NCBI GenBank assembly: GCA_963704545.1
Contig: OY969915.1
Span: forward strand, 2,170,001 to 2,234,000
Direction of reading: 5' to 3'
Source: VRUE01 sp963704545
Lineage (GTDB): Bacteria; Actinomycetota; Thermoleophilia; Solirubrobacterales; 70-9
Length of the DNA stretch: 64,000 bases
Shown: positions 8,453-16,826 of the stretch, in pieces
How positions within the stretch are numbered: position 1 is the stretch's first letter
Layout: each line of letters begins with the position of its first letter
Notes under the pieces: model-generated
Told to the model about the DNA's origin: nothing
The model's input: the letters and a program-made list of their open reading frames with translations, nothing else
Databases searched by the model: none
Program-made: the position numbers and the translations under genes

Positions 8453-9142
8453 TCAGGAACTCGGATGCGAAGCGTCCTCGAACTCACGAAACAGCCCGGT
8501 GACGATGAAGGCGACCTGCTCTCCTATGTCCACCGCGTTGTCCCCGATCCGCTCGATCGCCCGGGCTCCCAGCAGCATCGTCATCGCCCACTCGCGCCGG
8601 TCGGCGTCGTCGCCGATCTCGAGGGCGAGGCGGAAGCACTCCCGGTTGAGGTTGTCGACGACGTCGTCCTGGCGCACGAGGTCGCGCGCCATCTCCACGT
8701 CGCGCTCCTCGAAGGCCCGCTTGGCCTGGCTGATCAGGGTGCGGGTCTGCCGTCCCATCGAGAGGATCAGCTTCACCATTTCCTCGTCCGCCGGCGGCTC
8801 GTTACCCGACAGCGGGATCATCTTGCAGATGTTCACGCACTGGTCGCCCATCCGCTCGATGCTCTTGAGCACGTGCAGGAGGGCCGAGATCAGCCGCAGG
8901 TCGGTCGCGACAGGCGACTGCCTCGCCAGCAGCGCGATCAGGCTCTGATGCACCTCGAGGTATCGGCCGTCGATGCGATCGTCGTCGGCGACCACGAGCT
9001 GCGCCAGCTCGACGTCCTGGTGCTCGACCGCCTCCAGCGTCCGCTCCAGCGCGTCGCTGACGAGGTCGAGCCCCCCCAGGGCGCTCGCCTCGAGCCGCTC
9101 CAGCTCTTCCTGGTAGTGGACCCTGGTTTCGGTCGGTGCCAT
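8453..9142 (-). CDS. phoU: Phosphate-specific transport regulator PhoU
   Basis: 229 residues, two PhoU three-helix repeats. Metal-cluster acidic motifs are visible at ALLHVLKSIERMGDQCVNI (about residue 92) and GARAIERIGDNAVDIGE (about 195). PhoU links Pst transport to PhoR/PhoB-type signalling and damps phosphate uptake. Its ATG shares one base with the pstB stop (TGATG), so it is translationally coupled to the Pst genes. A long hairpin follows the stop immediately. Confidence 0.95.
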   Translation of the reverse strand: MAPTETRVHYQEELERLEASALGGLDLVSDALERTLEAVEHQDVELAQLVVADDDRIDGRYLEVHQSLIALLARQSPVATDLRLISALLHVLKSIERMGDQCVNICKMIPLSGNEPPADEEMVKLILSMGRQTRTLISQAKRAFEERDVEMARDLVRQDDVVDNLNRECFRLALEIGDDADRREWAMTMLLGARAIERIGDNAVDIGEQVAFIVTGLFREFEDASHPSS

Positions 9143-10035
9143 CAGCCCACCTTGCCGGAGACGTAGTCCTCCGTTCGCTGGTCGGCGGGGTTGGTGAAGA
9201 TCTTTTCGGTCTCGTCGTACTCGACCAGCCGGCCCCAGCGGTTGTCCTCGTCGGCGTCGAGCTCGACCATGAGGAAGGCGGTGCGGTCGGAGACGCGCGC
9301 AGCCTGCTGCATGTTGTGGGTGACGATGACGATCGAGAACTCCTCTTTCAGCTCGATCATCAGGTCCTCAATCTTGCCGGTCGAGATCGGGTCGAGCGCC
9401 GAGCAGGGCTCGTCCATCAGGATCGTGTCGGGCTCGACGGCGATGCAGCGGGCGATGCAGAGGCGCTGCTGCTGGCCGCCGGAGAGGCCGAAGGCGTTGC
9501 TCTCCAGCCGGTCCTTGACCTCGTCCCAGAGGGCGGCGCCGCGCAGGGCCCTCTCGACAGTGGAGTCGAGATCGTCCTTGCGGCCGAGGATGCGGGGGCC
9601 GAAGGCGACGTTGTCGTAGATCGACTTGGGGAACGGGTTCGGCTTCTGGAAGACCATGCCGATCAGCTTGCGCACCTGGACCGGGTCCACGCCGGATCCG
9701 TAGAGGTCCTCGCCGTGGTAGAGCAGCTCGCCGCGCACTTCCGCAGCGGGAATCAGGTCGTTCATCCGGTTGAGGCAGCGCAGCAGGGTGCTCTTGCCAC
9801 ATCCCGACGGACCGATCAGCGCGGTCACGTCATTGCGGTGGACGTCCATCGAGATGCCCTTCACAGCCGAAACGCCGGCGTAGAGAACCTCGACCCCGTC
9901 CAGCTCGAAGACCTTCTCGCGCTTGCCGGCACCCCCCCGCTGGAATTCCTCGGGCCGCACCGCGATCGCGGCACGCTCGGCCGCCGCCTCGCGAGCGTCG
10001 CGACCAGTCCCGGCTCTGCTCTCGTCCTGCGCCAT
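9142..10035 (-). CDS. pstB: Phosphate ABC transporter ATP-binding protein PstB
   Basis: 297 residues from the ATG at 10035. A longer frame reaches 10098 but would overlap pstA, and MAQDESRAG is the likelier start. Walker A GPSGCGKSTLLR, Q-loop VFQKPNPFP, signature LSGGQQQRLCIARC and Walker B ILMDEPCSALDP are all present. The first 45 residues are a charged extension not usual in PstB. It powers high-affinity phosphate import with PstA/PstC. It lies in the order pstS-pstC-pstA-pstB-phoU. Confidence 0.97.
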   Translation of the reverse strand: MAQDESRAGTGRDAREAAAERAAIAVRPEEFQRGGAGKREKVFELDGVEVLYAGVSAVKGISMDVHRNDVTALIGPSGCGKSTLLRCLNRMNDLIPAAEVRGELLYHGEDLYGSGVDPVQVRKLIGMVFQKPNPFPKSIYDNVAFGPRILGRKDDLDSTVERALRGAALWDEVKDRLESNAFGLSGGQQQRLCIARCIAVEPDTILMDEPCSALDPISTGKIEDLMIELKEEFSIVIVTHNMQQAARVSDRTAFLMVELDADEDNRWGRLVEYDETEKIFTNPADQRTEDYVSGKVG

Positions 10036-10057
10036 CTTCTTGCTCACCCTAGTCCAC

Positions 10058-11002
10058 CTACCATCTCTGCTCGTAACGATTTCGTAGCCAGATCGCAAAG
10101 GAGTTCATCACCAGCAGGACGAGGAGCAGCACGATGATCCCCGCGAAGGCGAGCTCCCGAAACTCCTCCTGCGGGCGCACGGCGTAGTTGAAGATCTGCA
10201 CCGGCATCGCCGAGTAGCCGTCGGGCGAGAACGGCGTCGGGTCGAAGGTGACGAAGACGGTGGCGCCGACGAGCAGCAGCGGCGCCGTCTCCCCCAGGGC
10301 GCGCGAGACGGCGAGGATGACGCCGGTGGCGATCCCCGGGATCGAGGCCGGCAGCACCTGCCTGCGGATCGTCTGCCACTGGGTGGCGCCGAGCGCCAGC
10401 GAGCCCTGGCGGATCGAGTCGGGCACCGCCTTGATCGCCTCGCGGGAGACGATGATCACCATCGGCAGCACCAGCAGGGCCAGCGTCAGCGAGCCGGCGA
10501 CGAGGATGAAGCCGAGGTCGAGCGGCCCGCGGACGATGAAGGCGAGGCCGAGGATGCCGTAGATGATCGAGGGCACGGCCGCGAGGTTCTGGATGTTGAC
10601 CTCGATCAGCCGGTTCCACCAGCGGGTCTTGTCGGCGTACTCCTCGAGGTAGATCGCCGCCCCGATCCCGACCGGGACGACGAAGGCGATCACGCCCGCG
10701 ATCAGCTCCAGGGAGCCGATGATCGCCGGCCGGAACCCCGCTTTCTCGGGGAATATCGTCGAGGGGGGGTTGGTGAAGAGATTGGTGCTCAGCGCCGGGG
10801 CGCCTTCGACGAAGGCCTGGATCAGGAGGGCGAGGAGCCCGGCCAGCGCGATCAGGACGGCGAGCAGGAGCAGCCCCGCGAAGACGGCGTTGCGAATCAC
10901 GTCGCCGCGCGGCTGATCGCGCAGCATCGCCGCCGTGGTCGCGCGGGCGCCGGCGACCGCCAGGCGGTTGCGCGGGCTGGCGGCCTCGGAACCGGCCATC
11001 AC
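10058..11002 (-). CDS. pstA: Phosphate ABC transporter permease PstA
   Basis: 314 residues, about six membrane segments. The permease EAA-type loop is visible around LGATQWQTIRRQVLPASIPGI, and the family motif PSIIYGILGLAF occurs in the middle. The first 30 residues are a cytosolic extension. The ATG at 11002 overlaps the pstC stop by 4 bases. It forms the membrane channel with PstC. Confidence 0.95.
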   Translation of the reverse strand: MMAGSEAASPRNRLAVAGARATTAAMLRDQPRGDVIRNAVFAGLLLLAVLIALAGLLALLIQAFVEGAPALSTNLFTNPPSTIFPEKAGFRPAIIGSLELIAGVIAFVVPVGIGAAIYLEEYADKTRWWNRLIEVNIQNLAAVPSIIYGILGLAFIVRGPLDLGFILVAGSLTLALLVLPMVIIVSREAIKAVPDSIRQGSLALGATQWQTIRRQVLPASIPGIATGVILAVSRALGETAPLLLVGATVFVTFDPTPFSPDGYSAMPVQIFNYAVRPQEEFRELAFAGIIVLLLVLLVMNSFAIWLRNRYEQRW

Positions 11003-11967
11003 TCGTAGACCTCGCGATAGCGGCGAGTGAGCCTGATGCTGATCGCGTTCATCGCCAGGGTGAGGACGAAGAGGACGGCGCCGACCGCGAAGACCGACTT
11101 GTAGTCGAGCGTGCCGACCGCGATGTCACCGGTCGCGGTGGTCGCGATGTAGGCGGTCATCGTCTGGATCGACTCGACCGGGTTGAAGGTGGGGTTCGGG
11201 GTCGAGCCGGCGGCGATGAGGACGATCATCGTCTCGCCGAGGGCGCGCGAGATCGCCAGCACCACCGAGGCGACGATGCCCGAGAGCGCCGCCGGGAAGA
11301 TCACCCTCACCGCCACCTTGGCCCTCGTCGCGCCAAGCGCGTAGGCGCCCTCTGACAGCCCACGGGGCACCGCGGACATCGCGTCGTCGGAGATCGAGGC
11401 GATGATCGGCACCACCATCAGACCGAGGCCGAGGCTGGCGGCAAGGGCCATGAACGGCTTGCCGACGGCACCGCCGAGGAACTCGCCCGGCCAAAGCGGC
11501 TGGATGACCTCGGGCAGGATGAAGGTGAGGGCGAAGATGCCGATCGCCACCGTGGGGATGCCGGCGAGGATCTCGAGCACCGGCTTGACCGTCTTGCGCA
11601 CCCGGGGACTGGCGTACTGGCTGAGGTAGACCGCGGTGCCGAGGCCGATCGGGACCGCGAACAGCATCGCCCAGAGGGTCACGTTGAGGGTACCGGCGAC
11701 GATCGCCAGCACGCCGAAGCTGGGCGGCTCGAACTGCGGCGTCCAGTCGACCTCGAAGAAGAATTCCTTGGCCGGGACGATCTCGAAGAAGCCGATCGTC
11801 GGCCCGAGAAGAGAGAAGACGATCGCCGTGGTGGTGAGGACCGAGAGCGCGCCGCAGGCGGCGAGAAGGCCCTTGATCGCCTTCTCGCCGTAGCGAGGAC
11901 TGCCGGCCTGGAGCCGACGGGGGGGTCCTCCCCCCGTCGGCTCTACGGCTGCCGTCCTTGCCTCCAC
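10999..11967 (-). CDS. pstC: Phosphate ABC transporter permease PstC
   Basis: 322 residues with about six membrane segments and the EAA-type loop YALGATRAKVAVRVIFPAAL. IPTVAIGIFALTF matches the PstC/PstA family. The GTG start at 11967 gives an N-terminal leader of about 25 residues (VEPTGGGPPRRLQAG) that overlaps a perfect 14-bp GC hairpin at 11911-11943. I see no in-frame start after the hairpin, so the palindrome appears to be translated. The stop is coupled to pstA. Confidence 0.95.
   Translation of the reverse strand: MEARTAAVEPTGGGPPRRLQAGSPRYGEKAIKGLLAACGALSVLTTTAIVFSLLGPTIGFFEIVPAKEFFFEVDWTPQFEPPSFGVLAIVAGTLNVTLWAMLFAVPIGLGTAVYLSQYASPRVRKTVKPVLEILAGIPTVAIGIFALTFILPEVIQPLWPGEFLGGAVGKPFMALAASLGLGLMVVPIIASISDDAMSAVPRGLSEGAYALGATRAKVAVRVIFPAALSGIVASVVLAISRALGETMIVLIAAGSTPNPTFNPVESIQTMTAYIATTATGDIAVGTLDYKSVFAVGAVLFVLTLAMNAISIRLTRRYREVYE
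11911..11943. repeat. Perfect GC hairpin inside the 5' end of pstC
   Basis: Fourteen-bp arms GAGCCGACGGGGGG and CCCCCCGTCGGCTC around a GTCCT loop. It starts 24 bases into the pstC frame. A transcript structure here could lower PstC translation or end some transcripts after pstS, giving more binding protein than permease. That role is inference. Confidence 0.7.
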
Positions 11968-11989
11968 CGGGGCTCGCTCCCTCCTCCGC

Positions 11990-12946
11990 CTATTCGGTCA
12001 GCTTCGCGGTCGCGTCCTTGGACGCTTCCAGCTGCTCTTCGGTGAGCGGGATGAAGCCGACGGCTTCAGCCACTTCGTTGACGTTGTCGAGGTAGTAGTC
12101 GACGAACGTCTTCACCTCGGGCTCTTCCAGCGCTTCGGCGCTGGGGTAGATCAAGAGCGGCCGGCTCAGCGGCACGTATTCGTCGTTCTGGGCGGTTTCC
12201 GCCGAGGGGGCGACACAGCCTTTGCCTCCGTCGACTTCAAGCGCCTTCAGGGCGTCTTCGTTCTCCTGGTAGAAGGAGTAGCCGAAGTAGCCCATGCCGC
12301 CCGGGGCGCCCTCGACGCCGGTGACGGTGGCGTTGTCGTTCTCGCCGACGTTGTTGTAGTCCTTGCGCGAGGCGCCCTCCTCACCGTTGATTTCCTCGGT
12401 GAAGTAGTCGAACGTGCCGGAGTCCGTGCCGGGGCCGAAGAGCGCCAGCTCCTCGTCGAATTCCTCTTGCAGGCCGGGGATCTGGCTCCAGTTGTCGAGC
12501 TTGGAGTCCGGGCCCCAGACGGCGCTCAGCTGGTCGACGGTGAGGCAGTTGACCGGGTTCTCGGGGTTGACGACGACGGTGAGGGCGTCGGTCGCGACCC
12601 GCACCTCCTCGAACTCGATGCCCTTCTTCTCGCAGGCTTCGACCTCTTCGGGCTCGATCGCGCGGGAGGCGTCGGAGATCGAGGTCTCGCCGGCGCAGAA
12701 CTTTTCGAAGCCGCCGCCGGTGCCGGAAGTGCCGACCGTCACCCTGACGCCGGAGTTTTCGGATTCGAATTCCTCGGCAACCGCCTCGGTGAGCGGCCCC
12801 ACCGTGCTGGACCCGTCGATGCGGATCGACCCCGAGAGGTCGCTGCTGCCGCCGGCCGTGCTTTCGTCGTCGCTGCCGCAGGCCGCGACCCCGACCGCCA
12901 GGACGGCAGCAGAGGCGAGGACCACGAGCAATCTAGAGCTAATCAC
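11990..12946 (-). CDS. pstS: Phosphate-binding lipoprotein PstS
   Basis: 318 residues. A lipoprotein signal ends in the lipobox VAAC (about residue 20-23). The phosphate-binding motifs IRIDGSSTVGPLTEAV and GTSGTGGGFEKFC, with ISDASRAIEPEE, are those of PstS. It delivers phosphate to PstCAB at the outer face of the membrane. Start is GTG 12946 behind a good GAAGGAGAC ribosome site. The 3' neighbour pstC follows after 22 bases, and a PHO-box-like repeat lies upstream. Confidence 0.96.
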   Translation of the reverse strand: MISSRLLVVLASAAVLAVGVAACGSDDESTAGGSSDLSGSIRIDGSSTVGPLTEAVAEEFESENSGVRVTVGTSGTGGGFEKFCAGETSISDASRAIEPEEVEACEKKGIEFEEVRVATDALTVVVNPENPVNCLTVDQLSAVWGPDSKLDNWSQIPGLQEEFDEELALFGPGTDSGTFDYFTEEINGEEGASRKDYNNVGENDNATVTGVEGAPGGMGYFGYSFYQENEDALKALEVDGGKGCVAPSAETAQNDEYVPLSRPLLIYPSAEALEEPEVKTFVDYYLDNVNEVAEAVGFIPLTEEQLEASKDATAKLTE

Positions 12947-13048
12947 TCTGTCTCCTTCTCATCGTTCACTCCAGTGGACGGCCCTGCGGCCGCTGACGTC
13001 GCAACACTCGCAGCGACCCCCTGGGCAGCTTGTTACCTGCCTGTGTCG

Positions 13049-13070
13049 AGGATGTGAAAAAGATGTAAAA
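13049..13070 (-). promoter_or_regulatory. PHO-box-like 11-base direct repeat upstream of pstS
   Basis: On the minus strand two abutting 11-base units, TTTTACATCTT and TTTCACATCCT, match at 8 positions. Direct repeats with 11-base spacing are the usual binding pattern of OmpR/PhoB-type regulators. The site is about 105 bases upstream of the pstS GTG, and two OmpR-type winged-helix genes lie about 1.2 kb away. Confidence 0.5.
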
Positions 13071-13097
13071 GACGCGACTTCGGCTACGTGAATCGCG

Positions 13098-14174
13098 TCA
13101 ACCGATGGCTGCGGAGATCTTCTTTCGCAGCCAGGGCGGCGCGTAGGCCGTCCCGGCTTCCTGCGCAGAGGCTTCCTGGCCCTTGCGGCTGGCCACGTAC
13201 CTGACGTATGCGTCCACGGCTGCGGCTTCGTCGTCCGAGTCGTATGCGGTGCAGGCGATCAAGTAAGAAACCAGGACGAGCGGGTAAGACCCCGGCGGCA
13301 CCTTCTGCTCCAGCTCGACCGGGAGCATCCGCGGTCCCTTGCCGAGCGCCGTGTCCAGATGCGCGTTTTCGAGCCTCGCCGTGGCGGACTGCGCGCTCGG
13401 TTCGACGAAGAACCCACCCCGTGCGGCGAGCCGGGTCACCCCGAACAGCTGCCCGACGTGGCTGAAGTCGGCGTAGCTGACCCTTCCGTCCTTCTCCCCG
13501 ACCACTTCGCCGGCGCTCGCCACGTCCGCCGCGGTCTCGCTTCCCTCGACCGGCCAGTCCTCAGTGGTTCCGTAGTCCCAGACACGCGGGGCCTCGTAGG
13601 CGAGGTAGGCGGTTACCTGTTCGGTCATCGTCGGCTCTTCGGAGAGGCCTACCGGTTCGATGGGAAGCTTGGGTGGGAGCCCGATCGGGCCGATGGTCGG
13701 ATTGAGCTGCTGGATCGTCTTATCGTCCCAGCGGGTGATTTCCCCGTTGAGCACCTTCGCCAGAACCTGCGGCGTCAGTTCCATCGCCGTGAGTTTGAGG
13801 TTGGGGAAGACGATTATCGGCGAGATGAAGACGGGGAGCTCGATCAGTTCGCCCGGCTCGCAGCGTTCTGCGGCTTCGGCAAGCTCGTCCCCCTCAAGCG
13901 GAGCATCGCTGCCGGCAAAAGAGGCCTCTCCCTCGATGAAACGCCGGCGGCCCTCCTCCGAGCCGACCGCGTCGTAGGAGATCGGTTCCCCGGAACCCGC
14001 TATCCAGACTTTCTGTGCGTTCTCCTGCGCAACAGACCCGGCGCCGACGATCTGGCCTTCGGTGCTGCCGGACGAATCGCCGCCCGTGCCACTTGACGAA
14101 TCGCCGCCGTTGGCATCGCTGCCGCAGGCAGCGATGCCAACGCCCAGCACCGCGACCGAGAGGAGAACCGCCAA
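13098..14174 (-). CDS. Second phosphate-binding (PstS-like) lipoprotein
   Basis: 358 residues from a TTG start at 14174 with AAGGA four bases before it. The lipobox is GIAAC, followed by a Gly/Ser-rich linker (residues about 20-40). A periplasmic-binding fold of the PstS type follows: IVGAGSVAQENAQKVW, ASFAGSDAPLEGDEL, NGEITRWDDKTIQQLNP. The phosphate-loop residues differ from the main PstS, so it may bind phosphate with other affinity or another oxyanion. It is the first of the pst group and resembles the longer mycobacterial PstS type. A perfect 15-bp inverted repeat surrounds the lipobox Cys codon. Confidence 0.82.
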   Translation of the reverse strand: MAVLLSVAVLGVGIAACGSDANGGDSSSGTGGDSSGSTEGQIVGAGSVAQENAQKVWIAGSGEPISYDAVGSEEGRRRFIEGEASFAGSDAPLEGDELAEAAERCEPGELIELPVFISPIIVFPNLKLTAMELTPQVLAKVLNGEITRWDDKTIQQLNPTIGPIGLPPKLPIEPVGLSEEPTMTEQVTAYLAYEAPRVWDYGTTEDWPVEGSETAADVASAGEVVGEKDGRVSYADFSHVGQLFGVTRLAARGGFFVEPSAQSATARLENAHLDTALGKGPRMLPVELEQKVPPGSYPLVLVSYLIACTAYDSDDEAAAVDAYVRYVASRKGQEASAQEAGTAYAPPWLRKKISAAIG

Positions 14175-14244
14175 CGTCCTTGCTTTCAGTAACTCAAAGA
14201 TTCGAGAACGATATAAGAAATCTAGTTCGTTTTGCGGCGTGGAC

Positions 14245-14532
14245 TCAGCCGTCCGGCGAGAAGCGGTAGCCGATGCCGCTATGGGTGTGGATCAGACTCT
14301 GCCCGGGAAGGGCTTCGCTCAGCTTCGAGCGCAGACGGCTGACGTAGACGTCGACCGAGCGGTCGTCGTTTCGCGGCTCGCGCCCCCAGACCTCGGCGTA
14401 GAGCTCCTCGCGGGTGAGAATGCGCTGCGGGTGGGCCGCCAGCGCGCTCAGCAGCTGCAGCTCGCGCATGGTCAGGCCGAGGGGCCGCCCGTCGACCAGC
14501 GCCGCGTGCTCCTCAGGACGGATCTCGAGCAT
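14245..14532 (-). CDS. Stand-alone OmpR/PhoB-type winged-helix DNA-binding protein
   Basis: About 95 residues from the ATG at 14532; the frame also extends further upstream, and a GTG at 14553 is possible. It is a complete C-terminal effector domain: GLTMRELQLLSALAAH, then ILTREELYAEVWG, NDDRSVDVYVSRLRSKL and the wing HSGIGYRFSPDG. There is no receiver domain, so control by phosphorylation is not expected directly. It follows the full-length response regulator by 35 bases in the same direction. It lies beside the phosphate-binding genes, suggesting a role in their control. Confidence 0.75.
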   Translation of the reverse strand: MLEIRPEEHAALVDGRPLGLTMRELQLLSALAAHPQRILTREELYAEVWGREPRNDDRSVDVYVSRLRSKLSEALPGQSLIHTHSGIGYRFSPDG

Positions 14533-14567
14533 CCGGGGAAAGATCGGCGCCACGGGCGCCGATGCGG

Positions 14568-15380
14568 TTACGCGGGCGTAAAGCTGCTGTGAACTACTTG
14601 TGAATCCGCGGCGCCGGCCGGAGCCTCGGCAGATGCGGCGGCCTCCTTGGCAGGCGGCGCCGGCTCGATTCCGCCGGCTGGCTCCGGGTCGAAGCGGTAG
14701 CCGACGCCGAAGTGGGTGTGGATGTAACCCCACCCGGGCGAGCGCTTCTCCAGCTTCTGGCGCAGCTTGCGGATGAAGACGTCGACGGAGCGGTCGCCGT
14801 GGGCCATCGCGTAGCCCCAGACGCGCTGGTAGATCGCCTCGCGCTCCAGCACCTGACCCTTGGCGTCGGCGAGAAGCTGGAGCAGCTCGAACTCACGCCG
14901 GGTGAGGTCGAGGCTGCCGTCACCGACAAAGGCCTGGAACTGGTCGGCGCGAATCTCCAGCTCGCCGGCGACCAGCGGGCCGGTCTCGACGCCGGTGCGG
15001 CTGCGGCGGCGCCGGCGCGATACCGCTTCGATTCGCGCCATCGCCTCCTCGGGGTGACAGGGCTTGCCGATCCAGTCGTCGACGCCGAGGCGCAGCGCCC
15101 GCACCCGCTGGGCCACGGTGGAACGGCCGGCGCAGACGATCACGCCAAGGTCTGGGAGCATCCCGCAGACCCGCTCCAGGTAGATCCAGGCTTCGTCGCC
15201 CAGCACCGAGAGGTCGATCAGCAGGGCGTTCAGCTTCATCGCCACCAGCTCCTCGGGTGGAATCGCGCTGGTCAGGACCCGCTGCTGCCACCCGGCGGCC
15301 TCGGTGCGCTTCGAGAGGACGGTGACGAAACCGCTGTCCTCGTCGATTACCGCGAGCCGGATGGTCTGCTGAGGATTCAA
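14568..15380 (-). CDS. OmpR-family response regulator
   Basis: 270 residues: receiver (1-120) with VIDED acidic pair, probable phospho-Asp in NALLIDLSVLG and Lys in IGKPCHPEE; winged-helix domain (about 135-230) with LTRREFELLQLLADA, HGDRSVDVFIRKLRQKL and HFGVGYRFDPEP. A 35-residue Ala/Pro-rich tail follows. The start (TTG 15380) lacks a good ribosome site and is uncertain. No histidine kinase is present nearby. Its position beside pst genes suggests phosphate control, but this is inferred. Confidence 0.85.
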   Translation of the reverse strand: MNPQQTIRLAVIDEDSGFVTVLSKRTEAAGWQQRVLTSAIPPEELVAMKLNALLIDLSVLGDEAWIYLERVCGMLPDLGVIVCAGRSTVAQRVRALRLGVDDWIGKPCHPEEAMARIEAVSRRRRRSRTGVETGPLVAGELEIRADQFQAFVGDGSLDLTRREFELLQLLADAKGQVLEREAIYQRVWGYAMAHGDRSVDVFIRKLRQKLEKRSPGWGYIHTHFGVGYRFDPEPAGGIEPAPPAKEAAASAEAPAGAADSQVVHSSFTPA

Positions 15381-15670
15381 GTGGCGAGCGCCATCGGTGG
15401 CGGAGGGGACCCTTGCACCGGGACGGCAGGATTGTATGCCCCTGCGACGACGATTGTGTCGCCAAAACCCCTGCGTTCACCAGATTTTCACAGGAGAAAG
15501 TGCCTAATTTGCGGGAAAGTAGGCAAGCTGAGCACGCTCGGCGTTTTCTCCGGATATTCACTCCGAGAGGTCGTTCGCGAATCAAACTCTGCTCCACGAG
15601 ACTCCTCTCTCGTCACCGCGAACGGCCCACTGCCCCGGGCCGTTCGCCATTTCTGGGGCTCCAGGAGGGT
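15381..15670. other. Intergenic region between uppP and the response regulator
   Basis: 290 bases without a supported gene. It holds the uppP terminator-like hairpin (15618-15647) and presumably the promoter of the response regulator, within a less GC-rich stretch near 15480-15520. I recognise no riboswitch or RNA gene here. Confidence 0.6.
15618..15647 (-). terminator. Terminator-like hairpin after uppP
   Basis: Eleven-bp perfect stem GCGAACGGCCC / GGGCCGTTCGC with an 8-base loop, 23 bases past the uppP stop. No T-run follows on the minus strand. Confidence 0.55.
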
Positions 15671-16486
15671 CTAACTGATCGCGCCGGTCCCCGCCAGCGC
15701 CAGAACCAGCACGCCCAGGGCGATTCGGTAGACGACGAAGATCTCCAGCGTGTGGGTGCTGAGGTAGCGAAGCAGCCATGCAATCGCCAGATAGCCGGAG
15801 ACGAAGGCGACGAGCGTGGCGATCGCCGTCGCCCCCACCGAGGCACTTCCGTCCTCGCCGATCTTGCGCAGCTCGAAGAGACCGCTCAGGACCACGGCCG
15901 GCACCGAGAGTAGGAACGAGTAGCGGGCGGCGGCGACCCGGTCGAAACCGCGAAACAGGCCGGCGGAGATCGTCGCCCCCGAGCGCGAGACACCGGGGAT
16001 CAGGGCCAGCGCCTGGGCCATCCCGACGAACAGCCCGTCGCGACCGTTCATTTCGGCCAGGGCTCGCTGCCGGGTGCCGACCCGCTCGGCGAGGACCATG
16101 ACGAAGGAGAAGAGGATGAGCGCCGAGCCGATCAGGTAGAGGCTGCGTGCGCCCGACTCGATCTGATCGCTGAAGACGAAGCCGAAAATCGAGATCGGGA
16201 TCGTCCCCAGGACGATGAACCAGCCCAGCTTCGCGTCTTGGCTGCTCTGGCGAATCGGCACCCGCAATTCGCGCAGCCACGCAGCCGCTATCCGCCAAAG
16301 GTCGGCGCGGAAGTAGATCAGGACCGCCGCCATCGTCCCGAGCTGGATCACGGCGGTGAACCCGGCACCCGGATCGGGCCAGCCGAGCAGCGCCGGCACG
16401 ATTCGCAGGTGTCCGCTGGAGGAGATCGGCAGGAACTCGGTCAGCCCCTGCACGAGGCCGAGGACGATGGCCTCGAGGGTACTCAT
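15671..16486 (-). CDS. uppP: Undecaprenyl-diphosphatase UppP (BacA)
   Basis: 271 residues, about eight membrane segments. It removes a phosphate from undecaprenyl diphosphate so that the lipid carrier for peptidoglycan and wall polymers can be reused. The catalytic motifs are GLTEFLPISSSGHL near the N-terminus and IPGVSRSGATISAGLF near residue 165. Start is ATG 16486. It is divergent from the small membrane-protein gene at 16564. Confidence 0.97.
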   Translation of the reverse strand: MSTLEAIVLGLVQGLTEFLPISSSGHLRIVPALLGWPDPGAGFTAVIQLGTMAAVLIYFRADLWRIAAAWLRELRVPIRQSSQDAKLGWFIVLGTIPISIFGFVFSDQIESGARSLYLIGSALILFSFVMVLAERVGTRQRALAEMNGRDGLFVGMAQALALIPGVSRSGATISAGLFRGFDRVAAARYSFLLSVPAVVLSGLFELRKIGEDGSASVGATAIATLVAFVSGYLAIAWLLRYLSTHTLEIFVVYRIALGVLVLALAGTGAIS

Positions 16487-16563
16487 GGCGGCGCATCCTA
16501 TGGCAGCGCCTGAAGCCGCGATGAACGCCCTGGACGCCGTCGCGGTGCGCTAGATTCCCGGGC

Positions 16564-16821
16564 GTGAAGGCTCCCTCACGCCGAACGGGAATCGCAGCGG
16601 CCCTCTGCGCCGCGTTGCTCTCGATGTTGCTGTCAGCACCGGTGGCGCTGGCCGAGAACGGCGTCGGCCTCGCCGGCCCGACGACCGATAAGACGGTGAC
16701 CTTCTTCTGCTTCGGCGTGATCGCCTTCTTCGCGATCCTCGTGATCGTTCTCTCGGTGGTCCAGGGCCGCCTCGAGAAGAGAAAAGAACGCCGCAGGTAC
16801 GACCTGGAGCGTTACGGCTGA
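16564..16821 (+). CDS. Small secreted/membrane protein of unknown function
   Basis: 85 residues from a GTG start. Residues 1-30 look like a signal peptide ending in ALAEN, and residues 45-68 form one membrane segment (FFCFGVIAFFAILVIVLSVV), followed by a basic tail KRKERRRYDLERYG. Probably anchored with a short cytoplasmic tail. The stop faces the HD-protein stop 5 bases away. I do not recognise the family. Confidence 0.65.
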   Translation: MKAPSRRTGIAAALCAALLSMLLSAPVALAENGVGLAGPTTDKTVTFFCFGVIAFFAILVIVLSVVQGRLEKRKERRRYDLERYG

Positions 16822-16826
16822 GCCGC

